A stretch of 64,000 nucleotides of DNA, taken from contig NZ_BFAV01000073.1 in NCBI RefSeq assembly GCF_002933875.1, positions 81,234 to 145,233 on the forward strand, in the 5' to 3' direction. The notes beneath the pieces were generated by a model. The model saw nothing but the letters and a program-made list of their open reading frames with translations, did no database searches and was not told the origin of the DNA. The DNA comes from Desulfocucumis palustris. Its GTDB lineage: Bacteria > Bacillota > Desulfotomaculia > Desulfotomaculales > Desulfocucumaceae. Below are positions 34,201-43,131 of the stretch, piece after piece. The translations under genes were made by a program, and so were the position numbers. Numbering within the stretch: position 1 is the first letter of the stretch; every line of letters begins with the position of its first letter.

Positions 34201-34776
34201 GCTTTCGTCACTGCGGGTAATACTGAACAATCGCCTGGAGGCGCCCTGGTAAATGTACTCCTCCGTAAGATCGAAGACCCTGCCGGTCAGTTCTTCCATT
34301 TCCTCCGGGTTCAGTGGATGGTGAATAAGGAGTTCCTTTCCCAAAAGTTTTATTTGTTTGATTTTCCGGCAGTAGTGGTCCACAATAATAGCATTGTTTT
34401 TATTTCTGAAGTCCCGTTCAATGATGTACAGCCTTTTTATCAAGGAAACGGGAATATTCTCTTTTTTGTACCGGCTTGGGGTAACCTGAAACATTTTTAA
34501 AAAGTCCCGGGTGAACTGTTCATGGGAGTTAAAACCATATTGGAGGGCAATTTCCAACACATTGCGGTCCGCTTTTTTCAAAGCGATGGCTGCTTCGGAA
34601 AGCTTTCGCTCCAGAATGTATGATTTCAGGGTCTTATTGGTCACAGCCCGGAAAATGCGATAGAAGTGCGTGGGAGAAATATAATGCCGGGACGCCAGTT
34701 CCTCCAGGGACAGCTTCCGGTGTAAATTGGACTCGATATATTGGATGGTTTCATTGACTATTTCAATATAATTCAT
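33919..34776 (-). CDS. AraC-family regulator with GyrI-like effector domain
   Basis: 285 residues. Two helix-turn-helix motifs in the first 105 residues (LSLEELASRHYISPTHFYRIFRAV and VLEIALQYGFNSHEQFTRDF), then an AraC_E_bind/GyrI-like ligand domain of about 160 residues ending FELFTEEYKQTRKFYLYVPVL. Members sense small molecules and activate transcription. It precedes the Fe-S protein gene on the same strand, with 80 nt between. Whether it controls that gene is not shown. Confidence 0.88.
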   Translation of the reverse strand: MNYIEIVNETIQYIESNLHRKLSLEELASRHYISPTHFYRIFRAVTNKTLKSYILERKLSEAAIALKKADRNVLEIALQYGFNSHEQFTRDFLKMFQVTPSRYKKENIPVSLIKRLYIIERDFRNKNNAIIVDHYCRKIKQIKLLGKELLIHHPLNPEEMEELTGRVFDLTEEYIYQGASRRLFSITRSDESNPSRKFSFFGIAAEEHFGDRSGFVERSIPESKYAIFRYPGFMGLIFGTVFKDLDKCLSVSGLKLNNNTGIEYFELFTEEYKQTRKFYLYVPVL

Positions 34777-35179
34777 GAACTCCCTCGCCAGGTAACAAGG
34801 CAGGGATTAACTTTTTTCCACAACCTCATAGAATACCTATTAATTACCAAAACAAAGCTGATAATTCCTGCATTGTTAAAAAATAATTGTATTTACAATA
34901 AACCCCGGCGCTTTTTTGCCGGGGTTAAGTCTTGTTGTTAAGGTTACTGTTTAGTCAAATTTACGGTAATTTGAAATGGCAGCCCGTTAAAGAGTCGCCG
35001 GCAAAATAAGCATATTTATTGATTTCCCATCATGGTTAAGGAACACACCCATAATTGCCCTCTGGTTTACCGCGCGGTTTCCGGGGCGGCGGTGATTACA
35101 GGGGCATCAGGTATCTGCACTCTCCGGCCCGGCTGCCATTATATTCAGGCACCCTGTTCACTTCCACCGGAAGGCAGTC
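34777..35179. other. Gene-free stretch upstream of the AraC gene
   Basis: About 400 bases without a supported gene. Short AT-rich part from 34800 to 35030, then GC-rich sequence that is probably the eroded 3' portion of the NarI/DsrM-like gene on the minus strand. No clear promoter for the AraC gene was found. Confidence 0.5.
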
Positions 35180-35500
35180 CTAACCCGGCGGCCCTGGCAG
35201 CCGGAATGTCGATATTGGGAAGTCCCGACGCCGGTTCGGTATAAGGTCTGTTGATAATCCAGCGTTCGGCATGGCCCAGGCGCCTAACCACAGGGCGAAG
35301 TCCGATTTGAACAGGCTCCTGAAGAAAATAACTTCGCTGCCGATAACAGCGGCGGCCTGTGTTTTCGTCCCGGGAAACGGCGACAGTGTAATATTGTGGA
35401 CTATACGGGCTCCGGCCCAGCGGCCCAGCCGGTACAGCATACCCAGGGTAAACACCGTCAAGGCAATATAGGGCATTATCTGCATTATGAAATAGAGCAT
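35180..35500 (-). pseudogene. Truncated NarI/DsrM-type cytochrome b membrane subunit
   Basis: The first 75 or so residues match the start of DsrM/HmeC/TmcC proteins: MPYIALTVFTLGMLYRLGRW as first helix, then TLSPFPGTKTQAAAVIGSEV and FFRSLFKSDFALWLGAW. Sequence after AWAMPNAG is not membrane-like and soon ends, so the remaining four helices are lost. AAAGGAGGTT precedes ATG 35500. An adjoining 22-codon frame (35485-35553, GAGGAGG before ATG) ends inside it. An intact partner would be expected to work with the Fe-S protein at 32457. Confidence 0.65.
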
Positions 35501-35634
35501 TGGCCAACCTCCTTTTGACCGGGGCGGATGGCAAACACCTGGTCTTCCGTCATTAAAAATCCTCCTCTTCAGGTTTTAGCTAAAAGATAACCCAGACTGG
35601 AGGAAAAATCTTGAGGTTTTTTACCATAATGAAT

Positions 35635-35912
35635 TCAAAGCACGGGAACATGTAAATAAAATTTCCCGGTCTGCATATAATCCTCATCAAATAACTCAAA
35701 AAATCTGATACCGGCGTCCTGGTTGAATTTAAGTCCGGATAACCTGAGACATTTGTCCAAATCCTTGAATACCGTGGTAAATACTATGCCCATAAAATCC
35801 GGGTACACGAATACAGCATACCTGGACTCTGGAATGGTTCTTTCCTCCAAGTCCGACCGGTCACCGGAATACTCCTCCGGGGCTATGCCAAAGAAACAAA
35901 ATTTTCGCGCAT
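35635..35912 (-). pseudogene. Truncated second copy of the AraC-type regulator (effector domain end only)
   Basis: The frame reads ARKFCFFGIAPEEYSGDRSD, then ERTIPESRYAVFVYPDFMGI and ends FELFDEDYMQTGKFYLHVPV, parallel to the C-terminal third of the regulator at 33919-34776. The DNA-binding part is absent. The break lies just before a 13 bp palindrome at 35927-35965. Confidence 0.85.
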
Positions 35913-35926
35913 TATCTCGCCAACAG

Positions 35927-35965
35927 CCTGTAGGACCCCGTCCTTGAAGGTTGGGGTCCTACAGG
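35927..35965. repeat. Palindrome at the break point of the truncated AraC copy
   Basis: CCTGTAGGACCCC (35927-35939) and GGGGTCCTACAGG (35953-35965), with further pairing outwards after a two-base bulge. Directly abuts the point where similarity to the intact AraC gene stops; perhaps a mobile palindromic unit or a terminator. Confidence 0.65.
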
Positions 35966-36091
35966 TTGTAAAGCTCGAAATTACAAGGTCAGGGGACACA
36001 CCTCACTTTGGAGCGCGGCTTCAGGGCCGGGGGAATGTCCCCAACGAATTTTCGGAAGGGGAATAATCCCTTCCAGACCCGGGGCTCACTT

Positions 36092-36868
36092 TTATGCCAG
36101 GCCCCGGGCGAACAGGGCGGCTCCCAGGGCGGCGGTGATTACCGGATCTTCGGGTATTTTTAAACCGCAGCCCAGTTGCTTTGCCAGGGACGCGGCAACT
36201 CCGCTGTTGCGGGCCACTCCCCCGGTGAATACTATTTCCGGCTCCAGCCCGGTGCGGGACGACATGGAGGCCACCCGGGCCGCCACGGAATTGCACACCC
36301 CGGCCAGAATGTCCGCCTTGGGCGCCCCCGCCGAGACGTGGGAAATAACCTCCGATTCCGCAAATACCGTGCAGAATGAGGAGATATCACACTGATTTCC
36401 GGCCTGCAGGGAAAGGTCTCCTATTTCCTCCAGGGGCACCTCCAGCGCCCCGGCCATCACTTCCAGGAAGCGCCCGGTGCCCGCTGCGCATTTGTCGTTC
36501 ATGGCGAAATCAGCCACCTTGCCGCCGGGTAAAAGCCTTATCACTTTGCTGTCCTGTCCCCCGATGTCGATGACCGTTCTGGCTCCGGGAAAAAGGTGGG
36601 CGATGCCCCGGGCCTGGCAGGTGATTTCGGACATTTCCCTGTCCGCGGGATAGGTAATCCTGCCGTAACCGGTGGCCACGGTGACTGCCACGTCGGACCC
36701 GGCCAGCCCCTTTTCATCCAGTAACCCGGCGGTTAGCCGGCGGGCCACATCCCTGCCGCCGTAGCCGGAGCGGCCGGTGGCCCTGGCCGCGATTTCCCCC
36801 GCCTCATTTAACAGCACCACCTTGGTGGTGAGTGAGCCGATATCAACACCCAGGAAATATTTTCCCAC
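36092..36868 (-). CDS. hgdC: 2-hydroxyacyl-CoA dehydratase/benzoyl-CoA reductase activator ATPase
   Basis: 258 residues, ASKHA fold. FLGVDIGSLTTKVVLL (phosphate 1), VIDIGGQDSKVIRL (phosphate 2), and two cysteines, NDKCAAGTGRF and SSFCTVFAESEV, that ligate one [4Fe-4S] cluster across the homodimer. The family uses ATP to inject a low-potential electron into the dehydratase or reductase. Start GTG 36868, AGGAGGG before, 12 bases after the upstream subunit stop. Confidence 0.92.
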   Translation of the reverse strand: MGKYFLGVDIGSLTTKVVLLNEAGEIAARATGRSGYGGRDVARRLTAGLLDEKGLAGSDVAVTVATGYGRITYPADREMSEITCQARGIAHLFPGARTVIDIGGQDSKVIRLLPGGKVADFAMNDKCAAGTGRFLEVMAGALEVPLEEIGDLSLQAGNQCDISSFCTVFAESEVISHVSAGAPKADILAGVCNSVAARVASMSSRTGLEPEIVFTGGVARNSGVAASLAKQLGCGLKIPEDPVITAALGAALFARGLA

Positions 36869-36880
36869 GTATATCCCTCC

Positions 36881-38104
36881 TTATGCCCCCAGGGCTTCAA
36901 GATAGGCCTGGACCCTGTTGCGGATGGGCTCCTCGGCATAGGCCCGGGGGTCCGCCATATCCGCCTCCACCACCAGGCCGGGCACTCCGGTTTCCCGCAT
37001 AACCTTTCTCCTGATGACCTCCTGCACCAGGGAGTATGGTTTGCAGGAGCGGTTGGAGTGCATTACGAAGCCGTCCGCGCTGTAGTCCCTGATGAACTGT
37101 ATCAGCTGGCGGGCCCGGAAATCCGGGGAGCGGTTTAAAAACACCTCCGTGTAGGTCGCGGCCAGACTTTCCAGGGGGTCCCCGTCCCTGATCTCCATGG
37201 CCCAGCCCCCGGTATAAGTATCGGTGACAAAACAGGCTCCCCGTTCCGTAAACATTTTAAAAAAGCCGAAAAGCTTTGGCCAGATCGCTATATTGTCCCA
37301 TACCAGCCGTATCTTTTCATTTTCCAGGGCGGCCTTGCCCTCCCGGACCCTTTGGCCCACTTCCCGCTTCAGTTTGCGGTAGTAGTCAACCCCCTGTTGA
37401 GTGCCCCTTAAAACCACTATGGGGGCCATATGTATAAACAGGTCGGTACCGTTTAGGGGTGAGGGCTTGGCCCTGCAATATTCCCTTATTTCCCTCCACA
37501 GGGTGGTAACCTCGTCGCTTAAGCCCATAACCCGCCGCAGTTCCCCTTCATTAAAGCGGCGGCCGGTAATCTTCTCCAGGGACGAGGTCATGTCCTTAAA
37601 CTGTTCCACCACGTATTCCCTGGCCTGAGGCGTAATTTCTCCCGGCAGGTAGGGAGTGTCCAGCACCAGTAGGGGCACCCGGAAGTGGCGGGCCAGGGCC
37701 TCGTACCACTTTAGAACCGTGCCGCAAATGTTGTTGCAGGCCACCAGTAAATCCGGCCTGGGCAGGCCCTTCATGGGGGCGATATCCGTTCTGGTCAGCG
37801 AGCCTATGCTGGAGGTGGCGTAGGTGCATAGATCCTGGGAATACCCCAAAGCCTCGGCTGCCTGGCAGAGTTCAGCCGTGACCTTGCCGGTGCTGCAGAT
37901 GGCTCCGTACTGTTCCGGGTATACCGGGTGAATTTTAAAGGCTCTCAGCAATTCCACCGGCGCGCCGCTGGTGACCCAGGCCAGGGGCCGTCCCAGCGGC
38001 CTGCCCCAATAGCGGTGAAAACGGGTGAGGGTATAATACCTGGTGATGGTTCTCTTCAAATCCCTGGTGCTGTCCAGCGGACGGTAACTACGCTTTTGGG
38101 ACAT
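36881..38104 (-). CDS. 2-hydroxyacyl-CoA dehydratase family subunit (HgdB/BcrC-like), subunit 1
   Basis: 407 residues. APVELLRAFKIHPVYPEQYG, VACNNICGTVLKWYEAL and VMHSNRSCKPYSLVQEVI hold the conserved cysteines for the [4Fe-4S] cluster; FTDTY-like segment FVTDTYTGGW and VVEADMADPR are typical. In this family two related subunits carry the substrate radical site. AGGAGG precedes ATG 38104. Could act on a 2-hydroxyacyl-CoA or on an aromatic acyl-CoA. Confidence 0.9.
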   Translation of the reverse strand: MSQKRSYRPLDSTRDLKRTITRYYTLTRFHRYWGRPLGRPLAWVTSGAPVELLRAFKIHPVYPEQYGAICSTGKVTAELCQAAEALGYSQDLCTYATSSIGSLTRTDIAPMKGLPRPDLLVACNNICGTVLKWYEALARHFRVPLLVLDTPYLPGEITPQAREYVVEQFKDMTSSLEKITGRRFNEGELRRVMGLSDEVTTLWREIREYCRAKPSPLNGTDLFIHMAPIVVLRGTQQGVDYYRKLKREVGQRVREGKAALENEKIRLVWDNIAIWPKLFGFFKMFTERGACFVTDTYTGGWAMEIRDGDPLESLAATYTEVFLNRSPDFRARQLIQFIRDYSADGFVMHSNRSCKPYSLVQEVIRRKVMRETGVPGLVVEADMADPRAYAEEPIRNRVQAYLEALGA

Positions 38105-38167
38105 TGATTAATCCTCCTTGTAAATATGCTGGCTGTTAAAAATAACATATATTTTTTATTGCCGGGG

Positions 38168-39289
38168 TTAGCCCAGGCTTTCAATAAAGGCCTGCAGTCT
38201 GGTCCTCTCCGGTCCCCCGGCGTCCGCTCCCTCCAGTTCCAGCACCAGTGTCCGGATACCCAGGGAGGAAAGGCCGGCTGCAAGGGGTACCGCGTCCCAG
38301 GCGTGGGGGTCGCAATACTTCCGGATAACCACCACCGCGCCCCTGGCCTTTCTTTCCCGGGCCAGCCCGCCCAGATAACCGGCGCGCTCCTCAAGTTCCC
38401 TGTGGCGGCAGGGGCAGGGGGGCATTTCCGTATAGCGACGGACTATCGTATCCAGCGGAGCTTCCGGGTCCATTTCCACGGGGCCCGCGTAATGGCGGTA
38501 GCCGGTGCAGGTGTCGTCCGCCACCACGCGCCCTCCCAGTTCTTCAATCATCCGGAAAAGGCTGTCGTTTTCCAGCACCGCGCCGCTGACCAGCAGCCCC
38601 TGCCTGTCCCCGGGGTCTTTGGCCATTTGGTTTAAAGCCGGAAGGGCCGCTTTTAAAGTTTCAATATAGTCTTCCTTCGGCATTATCTGCCCGGCCCTCA
38701 GTATGGACGAAACCAACTGCGAGGGGAGCTGGGGGCGCAGCCGGTCCACTTCCGCGGCCAGCAGGCGGGCCTGTCCGCACAGGTTTACCGCCTTGCGCAG
38801 ATCGTCGACTCCGGGGCTTTTCCCCGATATTTCTCCCAGCCTGTTTAAACAGCCGGTCATTTCTTTTTTATAGTAGCTGAAAGCCGCCTGTCCTTTCAGC
38901 ATGACAGGCGGCACCAGGGTTACGGTTTTGTCCCGGCCCTGTAGTTCTTCCCAGATGCCCCCAAGGCACTGCATGGTATCGCAGGTATGGGCAAAACCCA
39001 CACCCGCAAGGTCCCGGAGCGATCCCCCGGTGGCGGCGGACAGTACACCCCGGGCCAGGGAGCAGCAGTAAGCGGGCAGTTCGGCCGGGGTGGCGTTGCC
39101 GGGGCCCGGCAGCAGCCTCAGCGGTTCAAGTCCGGCGGCCAGCACCGCTTCCTCCGGCCAGTAACTGCAAAAATAGCCGAAAAACTTTTTGCCGGGATAC
39201 CGCTCCGCCCGCCTGGCGCCCCTTAAGGAGGACTCCTCCAGCAGCAGTTCCAGTTGCTCATTTCCAGTGGGATTGATTATGTCAGTCAT
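38168..39289 (-). CDS. 2-hydroxyacyl-CoA dehydratase family subunit (HgdB/BcrB-like), subunit 2
   Basis: 373 residues. PGKKFFGYFCSYWPEEAVLAA with the usual Glu, CCSLARGVLSAATGG, FAHTCDTMQCLGGIW and VVADDTCTGYRHY give the cysteines of this fold. It is clearly a paralogue of the next gene and presumably its partner. GGAGGTTTTGAT precedes ATG 39289. Between acyl-CoA ligase and subunit 1. Confidence 0.9.
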   Translation of the reverse strand: MTDIINPTGNEQLELLLEESSLRGARRAERYPGKKFFGYFCSYWPEEAVLAAGLEPLRLLPGPGNATPAELPAYCCSLARGVLSAATGGSLRDLAGVGFAHTCDTMQCLGGIWEELQGRDKTVTLVPPVMLKGQAAFSYYKKEMTGCLNRLGEISGKSPGVDDLRKAVNLCGQARLLAAEVDRLRPQLPSQLVSSILRAGQIMPKEDYIETLKAALPALNQMAKDPGDRQGLLVSGAVLENDSLFRMIEELGGRVVADDTCTGYRHYAGPVEMDPEAPLDTIVRRYTEMPPCPCRHRELEERAGYLGGLARERKARGAVVVIRKYCDPHAWDAVPLAAGLSSLGIRTLVLELEGADAGGPERTRLQAFIESLG

Positions 39290-39304
39290 ATCAAAACCTC
39301 CATA

Positions 39305-41011
39305 TTAGTCTGATTGGCCGGAGTGTTGTTCCCTCAAGGCCCGTTTAAGTATTTTGCCTATGGCTGTTTTGGGCAGTTCCCCGCAGATTTCCACCCGGCG
39401 GGGAACCTTATAGGGCAGCAGGTGCTGTTTGCAGAAGGCGATAATTTCCTCCTCGCCGGCTTCGCAGCCGTCCTTTAAGGTTACAAAGGCCTTTACCATT
39501 TCTCCCCGGTAGCCGTCCGGGATTCCGATCACGCTGGTTTCCCTGATCCCGGGATGCTGGTAAAGCACGTCCTCCACCTCCCGGGGATAAACGTTAAAAC
39601 CGCCGGTAATAATAAGATCCTTTTTGCGGTCCACTATGTAAAAATAGCCTTCTTCATCCATGTAACCCAGATCCCCGGTGAAAAGCCACTCCTTTTTTAT
39701 GACGGCGGCTGTTTCCTCCGGGCGGTTGTAATATCCCAGCATCATATCCGGGCACTGTATTGCCAGTTCTCCCACCTCTCCCGGCGGGAGGTCCCTTTCT
39801 CCGGTTTCCAGGTCCCTGATGCGTATCACGGTGTCCGGGAAGGGAATGCCGATACTGCCGGTTTTATTTATACCTTTGTAGGGGTTGCAGCATATGGCGG
39901 TCACGGCTTCGGTGAGTCCGTAACCCTCCATCAGTTTGCTGCCGGTCAGCTTTTCAAAATGCTGTTTTATCTCCGGCGCCAGCGGGGCCGCCCCCACAAA
40001 ACAGCCCCGGAGGGATGACAGGTTGTAGTTTTTAAGGCGGGGGTGGTTGATCATGGCTATGTACATGGTGGGAACGCCGGCAAATATGGTGGGCCGGTGC
40101 CTGTGAATGTTTTTCAATATTTCCTCCGGGTCGAAACGGGGCACCAGTATGCTGGCGGCCCCGGCGATTACCGAGGCATTCATGCATACACTCATACCGA
40201 AGCCGTGAAATATGGGCAGAACGGTAAGCAGCCGGTCTTCAGGGGAAACCCCGACCCATTTTCCGCACTGGAGGGCGTTGGCCACCAGCGCCCGGTGGGT
40301 CAGCATCACGCCTTTGGGCTTTCCCGTGGTCCCACCGGTATATATCAGCACCGCCGGGTCCTTTCCCTTATCCACCCGGGGAACCGGCAGGGGCTCCCCG
40401 GGTGTGTTCAGCAGAGCCGCTAATTTTTTGGTTCCGGCCAGGCGTTTCCTGGCTTCCGGGTCGATCTTCCGGCGCAGGGGGTATAGCATATTCAAAGGAA
40501 AGGGGAGAAAATCCCCGATAGAAGTATAGTAGGTGTTTTCCAGCAAATTATTTTCACCCGCTTCCCGGCACCTGTCCCGGACGGATTCCACCCGTCCGGC
40601 CAGCAGGTCCAGGCATATGGCGGCCTTGACGTTGCCATCCCTGACTATATGCAAAAGCTCGGATTCGGTGCTCAGCGGGTTTACCGGAACCACGGTGGCT
40701 CCGGCCCGGAGGACGGCATAATAGCTGATTACGTACTGCGGACAGTTGGGCAGGATCAGTGCAACCCTGTGGCCGGGTTTTATCCCGCTTTTTATTAAAG
40801 CGGTAGCCACGTTTTCCGTGTGGCGGGCCAGTTGCCCATAGGTTGTTTTTTTTCCGAAAAAGACCAGGGCAACTCCTTCCCCATTGTTTTTGACCGTGTT
40901 TTGAAAAAGCTCGCATACCGTGGCATCCGGGTATTCAAGGGTGGGCGGAACCCCCGGGTCATAATGGTCAAGCCAGGGCAGCTTTTTTTCCGGGGCTATT
41001 GAACTTGCCAT
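39305..41011 (-). CDS. Acyl-CoA ligase (AMP-forming)
   Basis: About 568 residues from ATG 41011 (GGAGG eight bases before; the frame runs open to 41050). ANL-superfamily motifs: VLIYTGGTTGKPKGVMLTHR (A3), GYGLTEAV (A5), WLFTGDLGYMDEEGYFYIVD (A7), GGFNVYPREVEDVL (A8) and KTAIGKILKR with the catalytic lysine (A10). It should make the CoA thioester that the downstream enzymes transform. Closest look is long-chain fatty acid ligase type; chain specificity cannot be read. Confidence 0.92.
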   Translation of the reverse strand: MASSIAPEKKLPWLDHYDPGVPPTLEYPDATVCELFQNTVKNNGEGVALVFFGKKTTYGQLARHTENVATALIKSGIKPGHRVALILPNCPQYVISYYAVLRAGATVVPVNPLSTESELLHIVRDGNVKAAICLDLLAGRVESVRDRCREAGENNLLENTYYTSIGDFLPFPLNMLYPLRRKIDPEARKRLAGTKKLAALLNTPGEPLPVPRVDKGKDPAVLIYTGGTTGKPKGVMLTHRALVANALQCGKWVGVSPEDRLLTVLPIFHGFGMSVCMNASVIAGAASILVPRFDPEEILKNIHRHRPTIFAGVPTMYIAMINHPRLKNYNLSSLRGCFVGAAPLAPEIKQHFEKLTGSKLMEGYGLTEAVTAICCNPYKGINKTGSIGIPFPDTVIRIRDLETGERDLPPGEVGELAIQCPDMMLGYYNRPEETAAVIKKEWLFTGDLGYMDEEGYFYIVDRKKDLIITGGFNVYPREVEDVLYQHPGIRETSVIGIPDGYRGEMVKAFVTLKDGCEAGEEEIIAFCKQHLLPYKVPRRVEICGELPKTAIGKILKRALREQHSGQSD

Positions 41012-41101
41012 AAAAAGAACCTCCTCACCATGAAAATATTTTATTTTCAAAAATTTTAGAAAACTTGGAATACAAAATGAATAGTCCTATTATCAGTTGT
41101 A

Positions 41102-41833
41102 TTAACCGCGGGTGACTGTTGAATTCTGGCCAGGGCTGCCGCCGGGCAGAATGCTGAAACCTCCTTTCAGATGTCTCTCCATTTCCCTGCAGGCGGTTTC
41201 CCCGTCCCCCGCCATTATGGCCGCGGCTATGCTGCGGTGACCGGCGGCGCACTTTTGCCTTCGCTCGGGATAAATGTGCAGCGCCCCGGCATATTTTTTC
41301 ATTATTATCCACATGGTGGAGACCACGGAAAAGAGAACGGGGCTTTTACCCATTTGCCCCACCAGCAGGTGAAACTCCTGGTCCACATCCGTAAATCCCA
41401 CCGCATCGTCCAGCCGGCTCTCCATTTTGGCCATCAGTTGTTTCAGCTTTTCCAGTTCACCCGGGACAGCCCTGCGGGCGGCCAGTTTAGCCAGGTTTGA
41501 CTCTGTTATTACAACAGCCTCGCAGGCACCCTGCAATGAATCCCGATCCAGTCCGTCCTCGGCCAGAAAACGGAATACCACCGCCTCCAGGCTGGAATCC
41601 CTGGCGGGGTCCCGGACAAATACCCCCTCACCGGCCCTCTTTTCCACCACCCGCATAAACTCCAGCACCCTTAACGCCTCTCTCAGGGAGCCCCGGTTCA
41701 CGCCAAGCTGAATTGCCAGTTCCCGTTCGCCGGGCAGCTGCTGTCCGGGGCAAAATTGTCCCTGGCTGATTTTTTTCATTACCTGGCCGGCTATTTCCTC
41801 ATAAAGGTTTTTCTTTTTAACTGTTTCAAACAT
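41102..41833 (-). CDS. FadR-subfamily GntR transcriptional regulator
   Basis: 243 residues. N-terminal winged helix (LPGERELAIQLGVNRGSLREALRVLEFM), C-terminal all-helical FCD domain of about 150 residues with histidine/aspartate metal or ligand residues (DQEFHLLVGQM). Likely senses an acyl-CoA or acid and represses the operon downstream. 90 bases separate it from the ligase gene. GGGAG precedes ATG 41833. Confidence 0.9.
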   Translation of the reverse strand: MFETVKKKNLYEEIAGQVMKKISQGQFCPGQQLPGERELAIQLGVNRGSLREALRVLEFMRVVEKRAGEGVFVRDPARDSSLEAVVFRFLAEDGLDRDSLQGACEAVVITESNLAKLAARRAVPGELEKLKQLMAKMESRLDDAVGFTDVDQEFHLLVGQMGKSPVLFSVVSTMWIIMKKYAGALHIYPERRQKCAAGHRSIAAAIMAGDGETACREMERHLKGGFSILPGGSPGQNSTVTRG

Positions 41834-41872
41834 CTATTTAATCTCCCTGTAGGTATATTGGTTGGTTGGTTG

Positions 41873-41887
41873 ACTGGTTCGACCGGT
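41873..41887. promoter_or_regulatory. Candidate FadR/GntR operator
   Basis: ACTGGTTCGACCGGT is a near-perfect palindrome around GGT-TCG-ACC, the half-site type favoured by FadR-family regulators. It lies 40 bp upstream of the GntR gene start. Confidence 0.5.
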
Positions 41888-42015
41888 ATGTCTGGATATT
41901 ATCACAGGCTTCTTTAGCTGTCAAAATATTTTCAGCCCTGAGGCAGCCCTTCTTTGATTTCATAAATATGTTGTCCAGGGCATAGAATTAAGGGAAAAAC
42001 AGGAAGGGGGGCATT

Positions 42016-43131
42016 TTGTTGTACCGGCTTCGCTATTACATGTACCGGAACCGCTATGTTCTGCGCCGTATGTATAACTGGCTTGTCTGCGGATTGATTT
42101 TTTTTGCCCTCCTGCTGGTTCTGTCCTTCCAGCCTGTTCGCCAGGGCTTCTGCGATTTTGTGGGGATAGTGACAGAAACCGGGGCCGACCTGGCTTTCCG
42201 CTGCAGCGAGAGGGACCCCCGGGGGCTTTTGAGGGCTGCCATTCCGTCCCTGGCCTGGTCCGGCAGCACGGAGGACATACCGGAACTGGTCACGCCGGGC
42301 TCCATCCTTTCAGCCTTGCTGGCCCCTTTCAGGGTAAAGGCAGGCTCCCCCCTGGAACTTGTGCAGCGGGAAATAGCAATGTTAGAGGACTATAATCCGG
42401 AGATTCCCGCGGTGAAGGTTGAACCGCCGCCGGAAATAAAGGAGGATTCGTCTTCCCGGCCGCCGTTGTCCGACCAGGCGTTAATCGGGATTTACCATAC
42501 CCATACCGGTGAAACCTACAACCTCACCGACGGCACCGACAGGGTAACCGGCAGGGGCGGGGTCGTTGACGTGGGTGAGGCCTTGAAAAAGGAGCTTGAG
42601 GAAAAATATGGCATAAAGGTGGCGCATTCCACCACGGTTAATGACGTCAACTACAATGCCGCCTACGCGGAATCGGAAAAGGACGCCCGTACCCTGCTGG
42701 CCGAAAATCCCGGTATACAAATACTGCTGGATATACACCGGGACGCCGGAAAAAGCCGCCAGAACAGCCTGGTAAAAATAAACGGGCAGGATTGCGGGAT
42801 CATTATGCTGGTGGTGGGCTCCGGGGCAAGGGCGCCTTTTCCCACCTGGAAACAGAACTATAATTTTGCCATGGAACTGGCGGGGATGATGGATAAAAAA
42901 TATCCGGGGCTTTGCTGCGGCGTAAGGGTTAAGGAGGGGCGTTACAACCAGTTCCTGCACCCCCGGGCGGTGCTGCTGGAGGTGGGCAGCACCAGCAACT
43001 CCACCGGGGAAGCCGTTAACAGCATTCGCCTGCTGGCCGGGCTGCTGGCTGAAAAATCAAAGGAAATAGCGCCGGATGCGCAAAAAAATTCCGCCGGCCA
43101 GGAACCGGAGGCGGAATATGAGCCCGATTAA
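42016..43131 (+). CDS. spoIIP: Stage II sporulation protein P
   Basis: 371 residues. One transmembrane helix (LVCGLIFFALLLVLSF), a linker, then the amidase/DL-endopeptidase domain with the metal ligands IYHTHTGETY, AESEKDARTLL and DIHRDAG. SpoIIP degrades septal peptidoglycan during engulfment as part of the DMP machine. The start is one of two consecutive TTG codons at 42016/42019, following GGAAGGGGGG. Forespore or mother-cell promoters were not identified. It ties the organism to endospore formers. Confidence 0.94.
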   Translation: MLYRLRYYMYRNRYVLRRMYNWLVCGLIFFALLLVLSFQPVRQGFCDFVGIVTETGADLAFRCSERDPRGLLRAAIPSLAWSGSTEDIPELVTPGSILSALLAPFRVKAGSPLELVQREIAMLEDYNPEIPAVKVEPPPEIKEDSSSRPPLSDQALIGIYHTHTGETYNLTDGTDRVTGRGGVVDVGEALKKELEEKYGIKVAHSTTVNDVNYNAAYAESEKDARTLLAENPGIQILLDIHRDAGKSRQNSLVKINGQDCGIIMLVVGSGARAPFPTWKQNYNFAMELAGMMDKKYPGLCCGVRVKEGRYNQFLHPRAVLLEVGSTSNSTGEAVNSIRLLAGLLAEKSKEIAPDAQKNSAGQEPEAEYEPD

